This document shows positions 17,951-26,242 of a stretch of DNA of 64,000 nucleotides, piece after piece. The notes beneath the pieces are model-generated. The model did no database searches, had not been told where the DNA came from, and was given only the letters and a program-made list of their open reading frames with translations. The stretch spans positions 1-64,000 of the forward strand of contig JAFGYB010000058.1 in assembly GCA_016936355.1 (NCBI GenBank), written 5' to 3'. Within the stretch, counting starts at the first letter, position 1; each line of letters starts with the position of its first letter. The stretch is from Bacteroidales bacterium (lineage in GTDB: Bacteria > Bacteroidota > Bacteroidia > Bacteroidales > F082). The position numbers and the translations under genes are program-made.

Positions 17951-18175
17951 GGTCTTAAACAAATGTTTCTGACTCACTTTTCTTCCGGGGGAGCTTTAAA
18001 CAAGTATTTATTGCTCCACTTTTTGTCCAGGCGGGCTTTAAACAAATTTTTACGGCTTCCTTTTTGTCCCGGGAGGCTTTAAACAAATGTTGATGGCTTC
18101 ACTTTTCGTCCGGGGAAGCTTTAATCAAATGTTTATGACCCACTTTTCATCCGTTGGAGCTTTGCACAAACAGAC
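17951..18175. repeat. Degenerate 41-42 bp tandem repeat array
   Basis: Most of the 404-base gene-free stretch between hydA and ppiD is one array. The anchor CTTTAAAC (or a close variant) recurs at 17953, 17994, 18036, 18077, 18119 and 18160, so periods are 41, 42, 41, 42 and 41. The unit reads roughly GGGAGCTTTAAACAAATG, then TTTATGGCTCACTTTT, then CGTCCGGG. The first five copies are similar and the sixth decays after the anchor. The period is not a multiple of three and all frames break, so it is not coding. A terminator follows at 18242. Confidence 0.8.
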
Positions 18176-18241
18176 ACGACCCCCTAACTGGCCCAAGCTC
18201 TTGCAAGTGTTCCGAAGGGCCACTTGTGAGTCTGGGAAAAC

Positions 18242-18270
18242 AAAAAAGCCCGCTAATGCGGGCTTTTTCT
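18242..18270. terminator. Bidirectional terminator between hydA and ppiD
   Basis: AAAGCCCGC (18245-18253), loop TAAT, GCGGGCTTT (18258-18266), with a T run on each strand. It can end the plus-strand hydA transcript, behind the tandem repeats, and the minus-strand ppiD transcript. Confidence 0.85.
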
Positions 18271-18292
18271 TTTATTGACGGGAGCCTTTTAT

Positions 18293-20407
18293 TTAATAGA
18301 ATTTAATTCTGTTGTCTTCAATTTCGGCTGTGTTTTTCAAAGCTACATAAGGATATCCCTGGTACACACGCTGTGCATAAGAGTTGTACAGTGACTGAGC
18401 ATACTGATTGTAGTTAGCCAGTTTGCCTGCGGGTGTCATCTTATCAACCTTCACCACAAAGGCAGCAGCATTGCCCACAATGGGCTGACTGGTCTGTCCC
18501 TGTTTCATGCCAAACACGGTTCCAATGACTTTGTCTTCCATTCCGAAACCAACAATATTTCTGGAATCAAACGACAGGTTGGTCATTTCTTCGCCTTTGA
18601 GGTTCATATTCTTTTCCAATGCAGCAAGATTGCCATTGTATTGCTCCATCTTCTTGGCCAGGTACTGACCTTTTACTTTGTTGATTACAAAAGGTTCAAT
18701 TCTGTTCTTTACCTGATCCATGGAAGGAATTCCAGCGTGGAATTTCTTGGTAACAACGGCAACCACGTACTGATCGTTCAAATCAAATACATTGGAAACC
18801 ACACCTGTTTCCGTTTCGTCTTTAAACGCCCAGCGCACAATTTCTCTGGGGTTATCCAATCCGGGAATGGTATAGGAAGTTTTCAGCACATTCGGGGCTT
18901 CGCGCAAAGCATAGTGATTCTTTTGAGCTGCTTTTTCAAACTCATCTATGTTTTGGGCACTGGTGGCCAGTTCACTGGCTTTGGCGAATACGCTCTGATA
19001 GGTATTACTGCTGGGAACTACATCCTGGGTAACCAATGCTACCTTGATTTTTTCAGCATAGTCTTTTTTACCGTCTACTTTGATGACGTGAAAACCAAAG
19101 GGGGTTTCAGCTACAGTAAAACGTCCGGTGCGGGTATTGACCACTGCTTCGTTGAAGGCCGGTACCATTTGACCGTCGGCAAACCAACCCAGGTTTCCTT
19201 TGTTTTGTTTGACCGTAGGATCGTCGGAATATTCTTTCGTCAGTTTTTCCAGCCGACCGGGATATCTGTTCAGTACTTTGAGCAAACTGTCGGCCAGTTC
19301 TCCTGCCTGTTTTTTGGTTCTGTCGATTTCAGGATTGGCCCGGTAAGCGCCCTTGTAGGCAATCAGAATATGACTGGCACTCAGGCTGTCGGGTCTGCGT
19401 TCTTTTCCCACTAAACGGGCAATAAGGAAGGTGTTGTTCTGGAAATAAGGCTGAGACACCGTTCCTACTTTGGAGTGGAACATGAGCGAGTCAACGGGTC
19501 GGGGCAAGAGTCCCTGAGCAATCCAGGTGGTGTCGTACACTTTATCGCTGTTGGCCTTGGCAAAATCGATGGGATGATCTGTTTTGACAAAATCTGCCCG
19601 GGTATCTTCGGCGATTTTTTTGGCTTTGGCAATATCCTGCTCGGAAGGAACCACGTTAAAAGAAACATATTCGATGCTCCGGGAAGCTTTTTGTTTGAAA
19701 TCGGCTTTGTGGGCATCGTAATAGGCTTCGAAATCACTTTCGGTTACCTTGACCACGCTATCCGGCACGCTGGAATAGCGGGCGGCTACATAGCTAATAT
19801 TGGCCAAACTGTTCTGGTGGTTGTAACTTACCTGAGCCAGTTGTTCCGGAACATAATATCCATTGGCAACAAGCGCATTGAATTTCTGTGTCAACCGTTC
19901 CTGTTTGATGTATTGCAACAGCATGTTCCACTGTTGTTTGGTTTCTTCGGGAAGCTGGTTAAACTGTTGTAAAAACATGGTGACCCGGTTTCGGTCGTAT
20001 TTTCCGGTGTTGGGATCCACGAAATACTGTTTAATGATGGGACTGGGGTTGGCTCCCTGAACCAGGTCTGACATTTCCTGGGGAGTGACTTCAATGCCCA
20101 GGGTTTTGTATTCCTGATCCATGAGTACATTGTGTACCATCTGATCCCAGGTTGCCTGACGAACCTGATAGGTTTCGTTGGTTGTCAGTACACTTTTTCT
20201 TTGTTGCCTCTTGGCGTTTTCGATATTTTCGTCTACTTTCTTATTGAAATCCATAATGGTGATATGTTCGCCGGCGATCACACCCACGTTCACATCCCTG
20301 TGATTTCCTTTTTTCAGGAAATCACCCAGCACAAAGGCTGCCAGGGCGCCACCAATCACAATCACAAGAAGTGTTGAATGCTTTCTGATACTTCCAATAG
20401 CTGCCAT
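18293..20407 (-). CDS. ppiD: Peptidyl-prolyl isomerase, SurA/PpiD type
   Basis: A 704-residue periplasmic foldase anchored by one N-terminal helix. Seen: MAAIGSIRKHSTLLVIVIGGALAAF as anchor (two pieces, residues 1-30), a SurA-like N-terminal chaperone region (DQMVHNVLMDQEYKTLGIEV, ~112-131), one parvulin domain (SASHILIAYKGAY ... KGNLGWFADGQMVPAFNEAV ... TPFGFHVIKVDGK, ~345-450), and a long C-terminal domain. Start choice: the frame is open further upstream to 20488, but the anchor begins at the ATG at 20407, and a promoter box lies at 20446-20453. It is last in the coaX-to-ppiD envelope cluster and likely assists outer-membrane protein folding. Confidence 0.9.
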   Translation of the reverse strand: MAAIGSIRKHSTLLVIVIGGALAAFVLGDFLKKGNHRDVNVGVIAGEHITIMDFNKKVDENIENAKRQQRKSVLTTNETYQVRQATWDQMVHNVLMDQEYKTLGIEVTPQEMSDLVQGANPSPIIKQYFVDPNTGKYDRNRVTMFLQQFNQLPEETKQQWNMLLQYIKQERLTQKFNALVANGYYVPEQLAQVSYNHQNSLANISYVAARYSSVPDSVVKVTESDFEAYYDAHKADFKQKASRSIEYVSFNVVPSEQDIAKAKKIAEDTRADFVKTDHPIDFAKANSDKVYDTTWIAQGLLPRPVDSLMFHSKVGTVSQPYFQNNTFLIARLVGKERRPDSLSASHILIAYKGAYRANPEIDRTKKQAGELADSLLKVLNRYPGRLEKLTKEYSDDPTVKQNKGNLGWFADGQMVPAFNEAVVNTRTGRFTVAETPFGFHVIKVDGKKDYAEKIKVALVTQDVVPSSNTYQSVFAKASELATSAQNIDEFEKAAQKNHYALREAPNVLKTSYTIPGLDNPREIVRWAFKDETETGVVSNVFDLNDQYVVAVVTKKFHAGIPSMDQVKNRIEPFVINKVKGQYLAKKMEQYNGNLAALEKNMNLKGEEMTNLSFDSRNIVGFGMEDKVIGTVFGMKQGQTSQPIVGNAAAFVVKVDKMTPAGKLANYNQYAQSLYNSYAQRVYQGYPYVALKNTAEIEDNRIKFY

Positions 20408-20445
20408 ACGTTCTTCTGTTTTGTCGTTTTTTTTATTTAGAGCTG

Positions 20446-20453
20446 CAAATGTA
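20446..20453 (-). promoter_or_regulatory. -7 box of ppiD
   Basis: Minus strand reads TACATTTG (TAnnTTTG), 38 bases upstream of the ATG at 20407. It suggests ppiD can be transcribed apart from the upstream cluster. Confidence 0.5.
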
Positions 20454-20636
20454 CAAATTGAAATGATAAATAAAAGAAAATAAGTCAATTTTGATGCAAC
20501 ATAAATACGGGTAATTTACATGCGGTCTGGAAGTTAAGATTTGCTTCCCCCTGATGAGATTCCAGCAGGTTTTCAGCCCATTAAATATTCTGATCTTTTG
20601 GATCGGGGTGAAACCTGAATTATAAAAGTACTCATC

Positions 20637-21917
20637 CTAATTGATCAGTGTCATTTTCACTTCATCCAGCCGGTTGTCTGAGGCCTTTAGTACTTCAAAA
20701 AGGTACGGGGGGATCTCAATTTGAGTGGTTTCAGGCGGGATGCTTTCGTAGTGGTGTAATATGTAACCCGCCAGCGTACCGTATTCGTCTGATGTGGGAA
20801 GATCGAGGTGGTATTTTTCGTTTAGGTAATCAATTTCGATGCGTGCAGAGAAGATAAACTCTGTTTCAGAGATCTGTTTTTCCACTTCTTCGTCCACATC
20901 GTACTCGTCTTCGATTTCTCCAAAAATTTCTTCAATGATGTCTTCCAGGGTCACCAATCCGGAGGTGCCTCCGAATTCATCCACCACCACGGCGATGCTT
21001 TTGTGGTTTTTAATGAAGGAATTCAAAACCGTATTGGCAGCCATGGTTTCAGGGTAAATGTCCAGCTTGCGCAGGATTTCAGCCATGGTTTCGGGTTTCT
21101 GAAACAGGTCGTACGCATGTACATAACCCACTATGTGATCAATACTTTCTTTAAAGATCATAATTTTGGAATGACCTGTTTCCGAGAAAAGTCGCTGCAG
21201 GACCTCAATAGATTCTTTCATTTCCAGGGCGACAATGTCGGTTCGCGGAATCATACAGTCGCGGAGCCTCAGGTTTTTGAAGTCCATGGCATTCTGGATC
21301 ATCTGTATTTCCTGGTTCAGGGATTGATCGGGTTGTTCATCGGCTTGCAGGTTCTGAACATATTCGCTGAGGTCCACTGCACTGAACGTATATCCTTCGG
21401 TTGTGGTTTTCATACCGAAGAACAAGCGCAGGATCAATTCGGAAATTCCGATATACAGCAGGATCACAGGATAAAAGGCAACATAAAAAATCCACACAGG
21501 AATGGAGAATGTTTTCAATAAGGCATTGGGATGGATCCGGAATAAAGCCTTGGGAATAAATTCTGAAATGACCAGAATCAACAAGGTAGCCAGGATGGTT
21601 TGAAGAATCAGAATATAGACTTCGGTTCTCATGGACTGGGGAAGAATTCCTGTGATAACCGGTTCGAGAATTTGGGCCATGGCTATGCCGTATACCACGA
21701 GTGCAACATTGTTTCCCAGCAACAGGGCACCGATAAAACGCGACGGATGGTTATAAAAGGCCGAAAGAATCCGGGCCGGAAGCAACCGTTTTTTCATGTC
21801 CAGTTCCTGTTTGAGCCGGCTGGAACTAACAAAGGCTATTTCCATTCCTGAAAAGAACGCTGATAACAGGAGCGACAGGATAATAAGGAGCCAAACAGTA
21901 CTTTGGTTGTTGATCAT
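20637..21917 (-). CDS. CNNM/HlyC-CorC family membrane protein (GldE-like)
   Basis: A 426-residue protein. Domains: an N-terminal CNNM (DUF21) membrane domain with LSAFFSGMEIAFVSSSRLK (~18-36), GALLLGNNVALVVYGIAMA (~62-80) and further helices to ~170; a CBS pair (~205-325: CMIPRTDIVALEMK; SIAVVVDEFGGTSGLVTLED); and a C-terminal CorC/HlyC transporter-associated domain (YGTLAGYILHHYESIPPE, ~383-400). Family members take part in Mg or other cation transport. In gliding Bacteroidota the relative GldE has the same layout, but no gliding genes are seen here, so the role is uncertain. It sits between lptC and ppiD with its own promoter box. Confidence 0.88.
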   Translation of the reverse strand: MINNQSTVWLLIILSLLLSAFFSGMEIAFVSSSRLKQELDMKKRLLPARILSAFYNHPSRFIGALLLGNNVALVVYGIAMAQILEPVITGILPQSMRTEVYILILQTILATLLILVISEFIPKALFRIHPNALLKTFSIPVWIFYVAFYPVILLYIGISELILRLFFGMKTTTEGYTFSAVDLSEYVQNLQADEQPDQSLNQEIQMIQNAMDFKNLRLRDCMIPRTDIVALEMKESIEVLQRLFSETGHSKIMIFKESIDHIVGYVHAYDLFQKPETMAEILRKLDIYPETMAANTVLNSFIKNHKSIAVVVDEFGGTSGLVTLEDIIEEIFGEIEDEYDVDEEVEKQISETEFIFSARIEIDYLNEKYHLDLPTSDEYGTLAGYILHHYESIPPETTQIEIPPYLFEVLKASDNRLDEVKMTLIN

Positions 21918-21946
21918 TTTGGTAGATTATGCTACGGGTGCCAGGT

Positions 21947-21954
21947 CAAAAGTA
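21947..21954 (-). promoter_or_regulatory. -7 box of the CNNM/CBS gene
   Basis: Minus strand reads TACTTTTG, 29 bases before the ATG at 21917, in the short gap behind lptC. Confidence 0.45.
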
Positions 21955-21966
21955 CAAAAGGTTTTG

Positions 21967-22527
21967 TTATTTTCCATCATCTTCTTTTACATCCAGTGTG
22001 CCCCGGATTCCGTAAATGGTATGATTGGTGAATGTTTCGTTGGCGACCAGGCTGTCACCGAAAATAGTACCGTCGGGTCCAATAATTTTCACAAATCCGG
22101 GTGCGGTGATTTTTTTTGTTTTCTCATTCCATACCAGGTTTTCCGTGTAGAGCGTCTTGTGGTTTTCCAGGTTCTTTACAATCACATTGTTGCGGGCCTG
22201 GAGCAGCCCCTCATTTTCTTTTCGGATTCCATAATTGGCAGACAACACCGAAACAACGCGACCAGCGGTATCATAAAAGTCAACGGAAAAGCCATGGGGA
22301 AATTCGGTGTACGGATTGTTGCCTGCGTGTTTGACCAGCATCTTACTGTTGAGTTTCAACTGAATACGCCCGGAATCGGATCGAACATAGTGAATATCCA
22401 TGGCGGTCATGGCGGCGGTAGTGTCCTCGGCCGCCATATTCTGAACGGTTTTAATGGAGTTTTCACAGGAAAAAAGCGTCCCTATGATCCAGATCACAAG
22501 GGCGCTTTTGATGAATTTCGATAACAT
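21967..22527 (-). CDS. lptC: LPS export protein LptC (lipoprotein form)
   Basis: A 186-residue protein. The LptC family bridges the LptBFG ABC transporter to the periplasmic LptA fibre during lipopolysaccharide transport. Seen: an N-terminal signal with a lipobox-like TLFSC at ~17-21, so it may be a lipoprotein rather than helix-anchored; then beta-jellyroll sequence with FPHGFSVDFYDTAGRVVSVLSA and NVIVKNLENHKTLYTENLVW in separate strands, and FVKIIGPDGTIFGDSLVAN. It starts 14 bases after the TPR gene in an envelope cluster. No other lpt gene is in the window. Confidence 0.85.
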   Translation of the reverse strand: MLSKFIKSALVIWIIGTLFSCENSIKTVQNMAAEDTTAAMTAMDIHYVRSDSGRIQLKLNSKMLVKHAGNNPYTEFPHGFSVDFYDTAGRVVSVLSANYGIRKENEGLLQARNNVIVKNLENHKTLYTENLVWNEKTKKITAPGFVKIIGPDGTIFGDSLVANETFTNHTIYGIRGTLDVKEDDGK

Positions 22528-22541
22528 ATTTTGTCAGCCTG

Positions 22542-23933
22542 TTATTTGTAGGCTCTCACAGTAGTTTCTTCGTTAATCCAGCAACCTACTTTGTATTTTT
22601 CACCCGGTTTCATGTTGTAAAAGAACAACTGTTCGGTGGAAGGGAACTGCTGTCTGTAAACAGAAACCCGTTTGTTGACCAAGTCAGCGAGATCCGGTTC
22701 AACTCTTTTAGCCTGTTCGTATTTATCGACGGCAGCCCAGTAAGCTACTTTTTTAGTCAGGTCGTTTTTACCACAGGCACTGGCACTGGAGGCATACATG
22801 TCGCCAATGAGCACGTAAGCCATTCCGTAATGCGGGTTGGTCTTCAGTGCCATCCGGGCCATTTCGCGTGCCTTGGGATAGTTGGACATTCCCTGATAGG
22901 TTTGAGCCATGAGCATGTATACATCCACCAGATCATCAGTGTCGGTAATAGAGGTTGCTTTTTGCAGATAGCTGAGGGCTTCTGTATTTTTACCTTGCTG
23001 AATCAGCAGTTTCCCAATCAAAAAGGCTGTTTCAGGATCCTTTTGAACCTTATACAGGTTCTGATTGGCATCGAAATACAAATTGTTGTTGAAGCATTGT
23101 TTGTTTTCCAGTGTAGAAATAATTTTCTTCAACAGACTGGCATCTTCAGGACTGGCATTGAATTTTTTCTGGTAAATTGAAACCAGGTCCTTACAGTTGG
23201 CGAAGGGCTGGAATTCGGATTCAATGGCGTTTTTGATGTTTTTGTATTCACTGACTTTCCGAGCATTGTTCATGGACTGGTAATTATTCAGCCGGTCGCT
23301 CACATAACCTGATAACTGATCGTATGTGTTCACCAATGTGGTGGTATCAGCCTGGCCTTCCCGAACCATCTTGGCGAGAATTCTGAAATAATAGACCATA
23401 GCGGCACCCATCGATTCTTGTTTTTCCTCGTTAATGGATTCCTTTAAAATCTGGTATACTTTTTGATAAGCACCGGGATCAACCTGATACAGTGCAATGG
23501 CTTTTCGGGCCAGAATTTCCCCTTTTTGTGACTGGGTAGTACCGTATCTGTCGGGGAAGTATTTCAACCGTTGATCGAAGATCATCATTAAAGTATCGAT
23601 CATGCTTTTTCTTTTATCAGCGGGAGCACTTTGAATCCGGAACGAAAGCATGTTCACCCCATCAATATATATATTTTCAGTGGCACGGGGGCAATTATTA
23701 AATACCCAGTACCAGGGTCCAACGGCATCATAAATGGCTTTGTTTTGGTAACCGCTTTGTCTCCATTGTTTGTAAAATTCATGATACAAAGACAAATTCT
23801 GAACACAGGTTACACTGTCTTTTCCATACTTGGACCCGTTGTCCTGTGGTAGCGGACTGTCAAAAGGGGAGGCCGCCATCGCAGAGAAGCTTAAACCCAG
23901 ACCCAATAAGAAAATGAAAAATGTTGCTTTCAT
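22542..23933 (-). CDS. Periplasmic tetratricopeptide-repeat protein
   Basis: A 463-residue protein with a signal peptide (MKATFFIFLLGLGLSFSAMA) and helical-repeat sequence throughout. Clear TPR-like units are LLIQQGKNTEALSYLQKATS (~305-324), YMLMAQTYQGMSNYPKAREM (~335-354) and AYVLIGDMYASS (~370-381). It ends in a short tail YKVGCWINEETTVRAYK. It is likely a scaffold or assembly factor in the periplasm. It lies between the outer-membrane barrel gene and lptC in a cluster whose order recurs in Bacteroidales, which suggests an envelope role. The exact function is unknown. Confidence 0.8.
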   Translation of the reverse strand: MKATFFIFLLGLGLSFSAMAASPFDSPLPQDNGSKYGKDSVTCVQNLSLYHEFYKQWRQSGYQNKAIYDAVGPWYWVFNNCPRATENIYIDGVNMLSFRIQSAPADKRKSMIDTLMMIFDQRLKYFPDRYGTTQSQKGEILARKAIALYQVDPGAYQKVYQILKESINEEKQESMGAAMVYYFRILAKMVREGQADTTTLVNTYDQLSGYVSDRLNNYQSMNNARKVSEYKNIKNAIESEFQPFANCKDLVSIYQKKFNASPEDASLLKKIISTLENKQCFNNNLYFDANQNLYKVQKDPETAFLIGKLLIQQGKNTEALSYLQKATSITDTDDLVDVYMLMAQTYQGMSNYPKAREMARMALKTNPHYGMAYVLIGDMYASSASACGKNDLTKKVAYWAAVDKYEQAKRVEPDLADLVNKRVSVYRQQFPSTEQLFFYNMKPGEKYKVGCWINEETTVRAYK

Positions 23934-23956
23934 GTCAATAGTAAATTATTTTTTAA

Positions 23957-25234
23957 TTATCTGTATCTCTGTTTATAGAACCATGTTTCTACAATATTTA
24001 TTCCAAACGTAAAGTTAATAAAACTTTCCTTAACCAGGTTGTTGTTTAATGTGCCCCGGCTTCCGATCTCAAAACCAAGGTTCAGATTGGACCTGCTTCG
24101 CCGGAAAGGCATTTTAACACCGCCGGTGAGGGCAAATTCGTTGATGGAGCGACCGTTGAGCCTGACATAGCTCTGGTTGAACCGCAATCCCAGCCGGTAC
24201 GTCATTCTTTTTGATAAGGGAGAAATATTGGTGTGCGTGGGCGTCAGTTCACCTCCAACGGCCAAACGCAGGGAGTTTTGCAATGAATCGGCCTGCCCGA
24301 AAGCCCGGTACTTACTCCAGTTTTGCCATTCCATTTCTCCACCAAACATCCAGTTTCCGGTTTTGCGGTAAGTAAAACCAAGGCCGATACTTTCGGGAAT
24401 TTTCAAATTTCCGTTTTCTCTTGGTATATACTGAACGGTATCTTTAATATCATCTACCTGAGATCCGTACCCTCCAAAAAGAGTCGTAGACAGGGTGGTG
24501 TGGTAGGCAGATACGGTGGCACTGTTTCTGTAAGTAGCTCCCAGGGTAAGAACCTGGTTGTTTTTAAAATGAATGTCGTACTGCAGACCCCAGTCTAACA
24601 GTATTCCGCTGGCACTCATATAGTCTTCTGTTTTGGCCGAAAACACACTGGCCGAATCCGAATTGTAAATAATGTTGTACCGACTTTTGTTGCCAAAAAG
24701 GTAGTTCATATTGAGCCCGATCCGGAGGTTTTTCCCCAGATTAATACTGTGGCCCAGGTACAGTTCTGACAGACCACCGGTACCCCAACGCTCAGAGGTC
24801 ATCGCAGCGTATCCCGGAATGGTTTCACTTTCAACAACATCATAGCCTACTTTACTGAAAGGAATGACCCCCATACTTACGTGCCACCACTTGTTAATGG
24901 GAAATCCCATCACCATCTCATTTAATGTGGCGTGGTTGTAGCTTGAGGAGTTTTGTGTGTTTTTCAAGGTTCCAAATCCCCCTTCAATACCGGATTGAAA
25001 GACAAAGGTAAGAGAATCATAAACGCCGTATGAAGCAGGATTTCCCGGATTGATAATGTATGGGTCAGCAAAACCAATGGATATCCCTCCCATGCTTTGG
25101 ATTTGGGTCCCTACACGTCTTTCTGTCAGCTGCCCTATACCAAAACGAGAATAAGGGGAATTGATTTCCTGTGCACTCATCACGGATGCAATGAGCAAAA
25201 ATGACAACACTAAACCTAACTTAAATTTCTTCAT
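23957..25234 (-). CDS. FadL/PorV-like outer membrane beta-barrel protein
   Basis: A 425-residue protein with a signal peptide (residues 1-21, ending SVMSAQ). After it comes INSPYSRFGIGQLTERRVG and a glycine-rich segment IQSMGGISIGFADPYIINPGNPASYG, read as two parts, as in FadL-type barrels. Alternating strands follow to an aromatic C-terminus (NFTFGINIVETWFY). The ATG overlaps the end of coaX by 14 bases, so it is translated from the same transcript. It may carry hydrophobic substrates or serve envelope assembly; the substrate is unknown. Confidence 0.8.
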   Translation of the reverse strand: MKKFKLGLVLSFLLIASVMSAQEINSPYSRFGIGQLTERRVGTQIQSMGGISIGFADPYIINPGNPASYGVYDSLTFVFQSGIEGGFGTLKNTQNSSSYNHATLNEMVMGFPINKWWHVSMGVIPFSKVGYDVVESETIPGYAAMTSERWGTGGLSELYLGHSINLGKNLRIGLNMNYLFGNKSRYNIIYNSDSASVFSAKTEDYMSASGILLDWGLQYDIHFKNNQVLTLGATYRNSATVSAYHTTLSTTLFGGYGSQVDDIKDTVQYIPRENGNLKIPESIGLGFTYRKTGNWMFGGEMEWQNWSKYRAFGQADSLQNSLRLAVGGELTPTHTNISPLSKRMTYRLGLRFNQSYVRLNGRSINEFALTGGVKMPFRRSRSNLNLGFEIGSRGTLNNNLVKESFINFTFGINIVETWFYKQRYR

Positions 25235-25958
25235 TAAAATCGAGAATTTCCTTCAAACCTTTCAAAACAATATTTGGGGTTGCAAAGATGTTATTTTTTA
25301 ATCTTTTATCAAAATATTTATAGTCACCACCACCAAAAATAATTTTCAGTGATTTGTATTTATTCTGGTAGCGATGAATCATCCCTTCCATTTCGGCTGC
25401 CATACCGTGAAGTGCACCGGAAAGAATAGCCGTTTCGGTGGTGGTTCCGATGAGCTCAATGTCAGAATCCATTAATTCGATTAACGGCAATTGATCGGTA
25501 AAAGTATGCAATGCCTTCAGCCGCATGTGTAATCCGGGACTGATATTTCCCCCGAGATATTCCCCGTCACAGTTGATAAAATCGTAGGTTACAGTAGTTC
25601 CGGCGACGATGGTGAGTACATTTTGTTCCGGAAACTGAGCCTGGGCACCCGCTGCAATGGCCAGCCGGTCCTTACCCAGCGTACCAGGTGTTTTGTATTT
25701 GTTTTGAAAAGGGAGCGGGGTGCTTTTATTCAGCTGAATAAAAAATCCCTGTCGTTTCAATAACTCATCAATTTCGCGGGGATATACCCTTACAGCTGAC
25801 AATATACATCCCTGTACATCAGGGTATTTCTCCAACATCTGCTCAATAAAACCAGTATCGGGTTTTTCGAAAACCCGAAGATCGGTGAGCAAGTCATTGT
25901 GAAATAAAGCCAGCTTGGTACGGGTATTGCCTATATCAACAATAAGTTTATCAGCCAT
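25221..25958 (-). CDS. coaX: Type III pantothenate kinase
   Basis: A 245-residue enzyme for the first step of coenzyme A synthesis (pantothenate to 4'-phosphopantothenate, ATP-dependent, cytosolic). Seen: the phosphate loop LIVDIGNTRTKLALF (residues 4-18), TPGTLGKDRLAIAAGA (~90-105), VVAGTTVTYDFI-like VAGTTVTYDFINCDGEYLGG (~118-137) with the catalytic Asp, and GALHGMAAEMEGMI. It is the first gene of the envelope cluster and has a TAnnTTTG box 18 bases upstream. The operon link with outer-membrane genes looks positional rather than functional. Confidence 0.95.
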   Translation of the reverse strand: MADKLIVDIGNTRTKLALFHNDLLTDLRVFEKPDTGFIEQMLEKYPDVQGCILSAVRVYPREIDELLKRQGFFIQLNKSTPLPFQNKYKTPGTLGKDRLAIAAGAQAQFPEQNVLTIVAGTTVTYDFINCDGEYLGGNISPGLHMRLKALHTFTDQLPLIELMDSDIELIGTTTETAILSGALHGMAAEMEGMIHRYQNKYKSLKIIFGGGDYKYFDKRLKNNIFATPNIVLKGLKEILDFNEEI

Positions 25959-25975
25959 TCACGTTAATAATTACG

Positions 25976-25983
25976 CAAAAATA
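25976..25983 (-). promoter_or_regulatory. -7 box of the coaX-lptC cluster
   Basis: Minus strand reads TATTTTTG, 18 bases before the coaX ATG at 25958, so the leader would be very short. Confidence 0.5.
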
Positions 25984-26054
25984 AGGCATCTCAATATAGG
26001 ATCAACCAAGAATGGCAAGGAAGAGAAGATTTTTAACTTTTTTAAACGAAAAAT

Positions 26055-26084
26055 TTTGGTGAACGAAAAAAAGTTTTAATTTTG
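26055..26084 (+). promoter_or_regulatory. tRNA-Phe promoter
   Basis: TTTG (26055-26058), an 18-base spacer and TAATTTTG (26077-26084) give the fullest -33/-7 pair in the window. The tRNA starts 17 bases later. Confidence 0.7.
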
Positions 26085-26100
26085 CCGCTCCTTAATCAAA

Positions 26101-26173
<73 letters not shown>

Positions 26174-26177
26174 CAAA

Positions 26178-26217
26178 CAAAAATCCCCTAACCTAAGATT
26201 GGGGGATTTTTGTTTTT
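26178..26217. terminator. Bidirectional terminator behind tRNA-Phe and the GH63-like gene
   Basis: CAAAAATCCCC (26178-26188) pairs with GGGGATTTTTG (26202-26212), with T runs on both strands. It serves the plus-strand tRNA and the minus-strand pentose phosphate operon. Confidence 0.85.
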
Positions 26218-26242
26218 AGTAAGTCTACTGAATACCAACTCC

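Noticed and set aside
17951-18175. The tandem array as a CRISPR
   Set aside because: The whole 41-42 bp unit repeats without unique spacers, copies are degenerate, and no cas gene is near.
18087-18278. A 63-codon plus-strand frame inside the tandem array
   Set aside because: The repeat period is not a multiple of three, so the frame does not follow the repeats, and it runs through the terminator stem.
20408-20488. Upstream extension of ppiD
   Set aside because: It would need a start before the promoter box and adds a sequence unlike the family; the anchor helix starts at the ATG at 20407.
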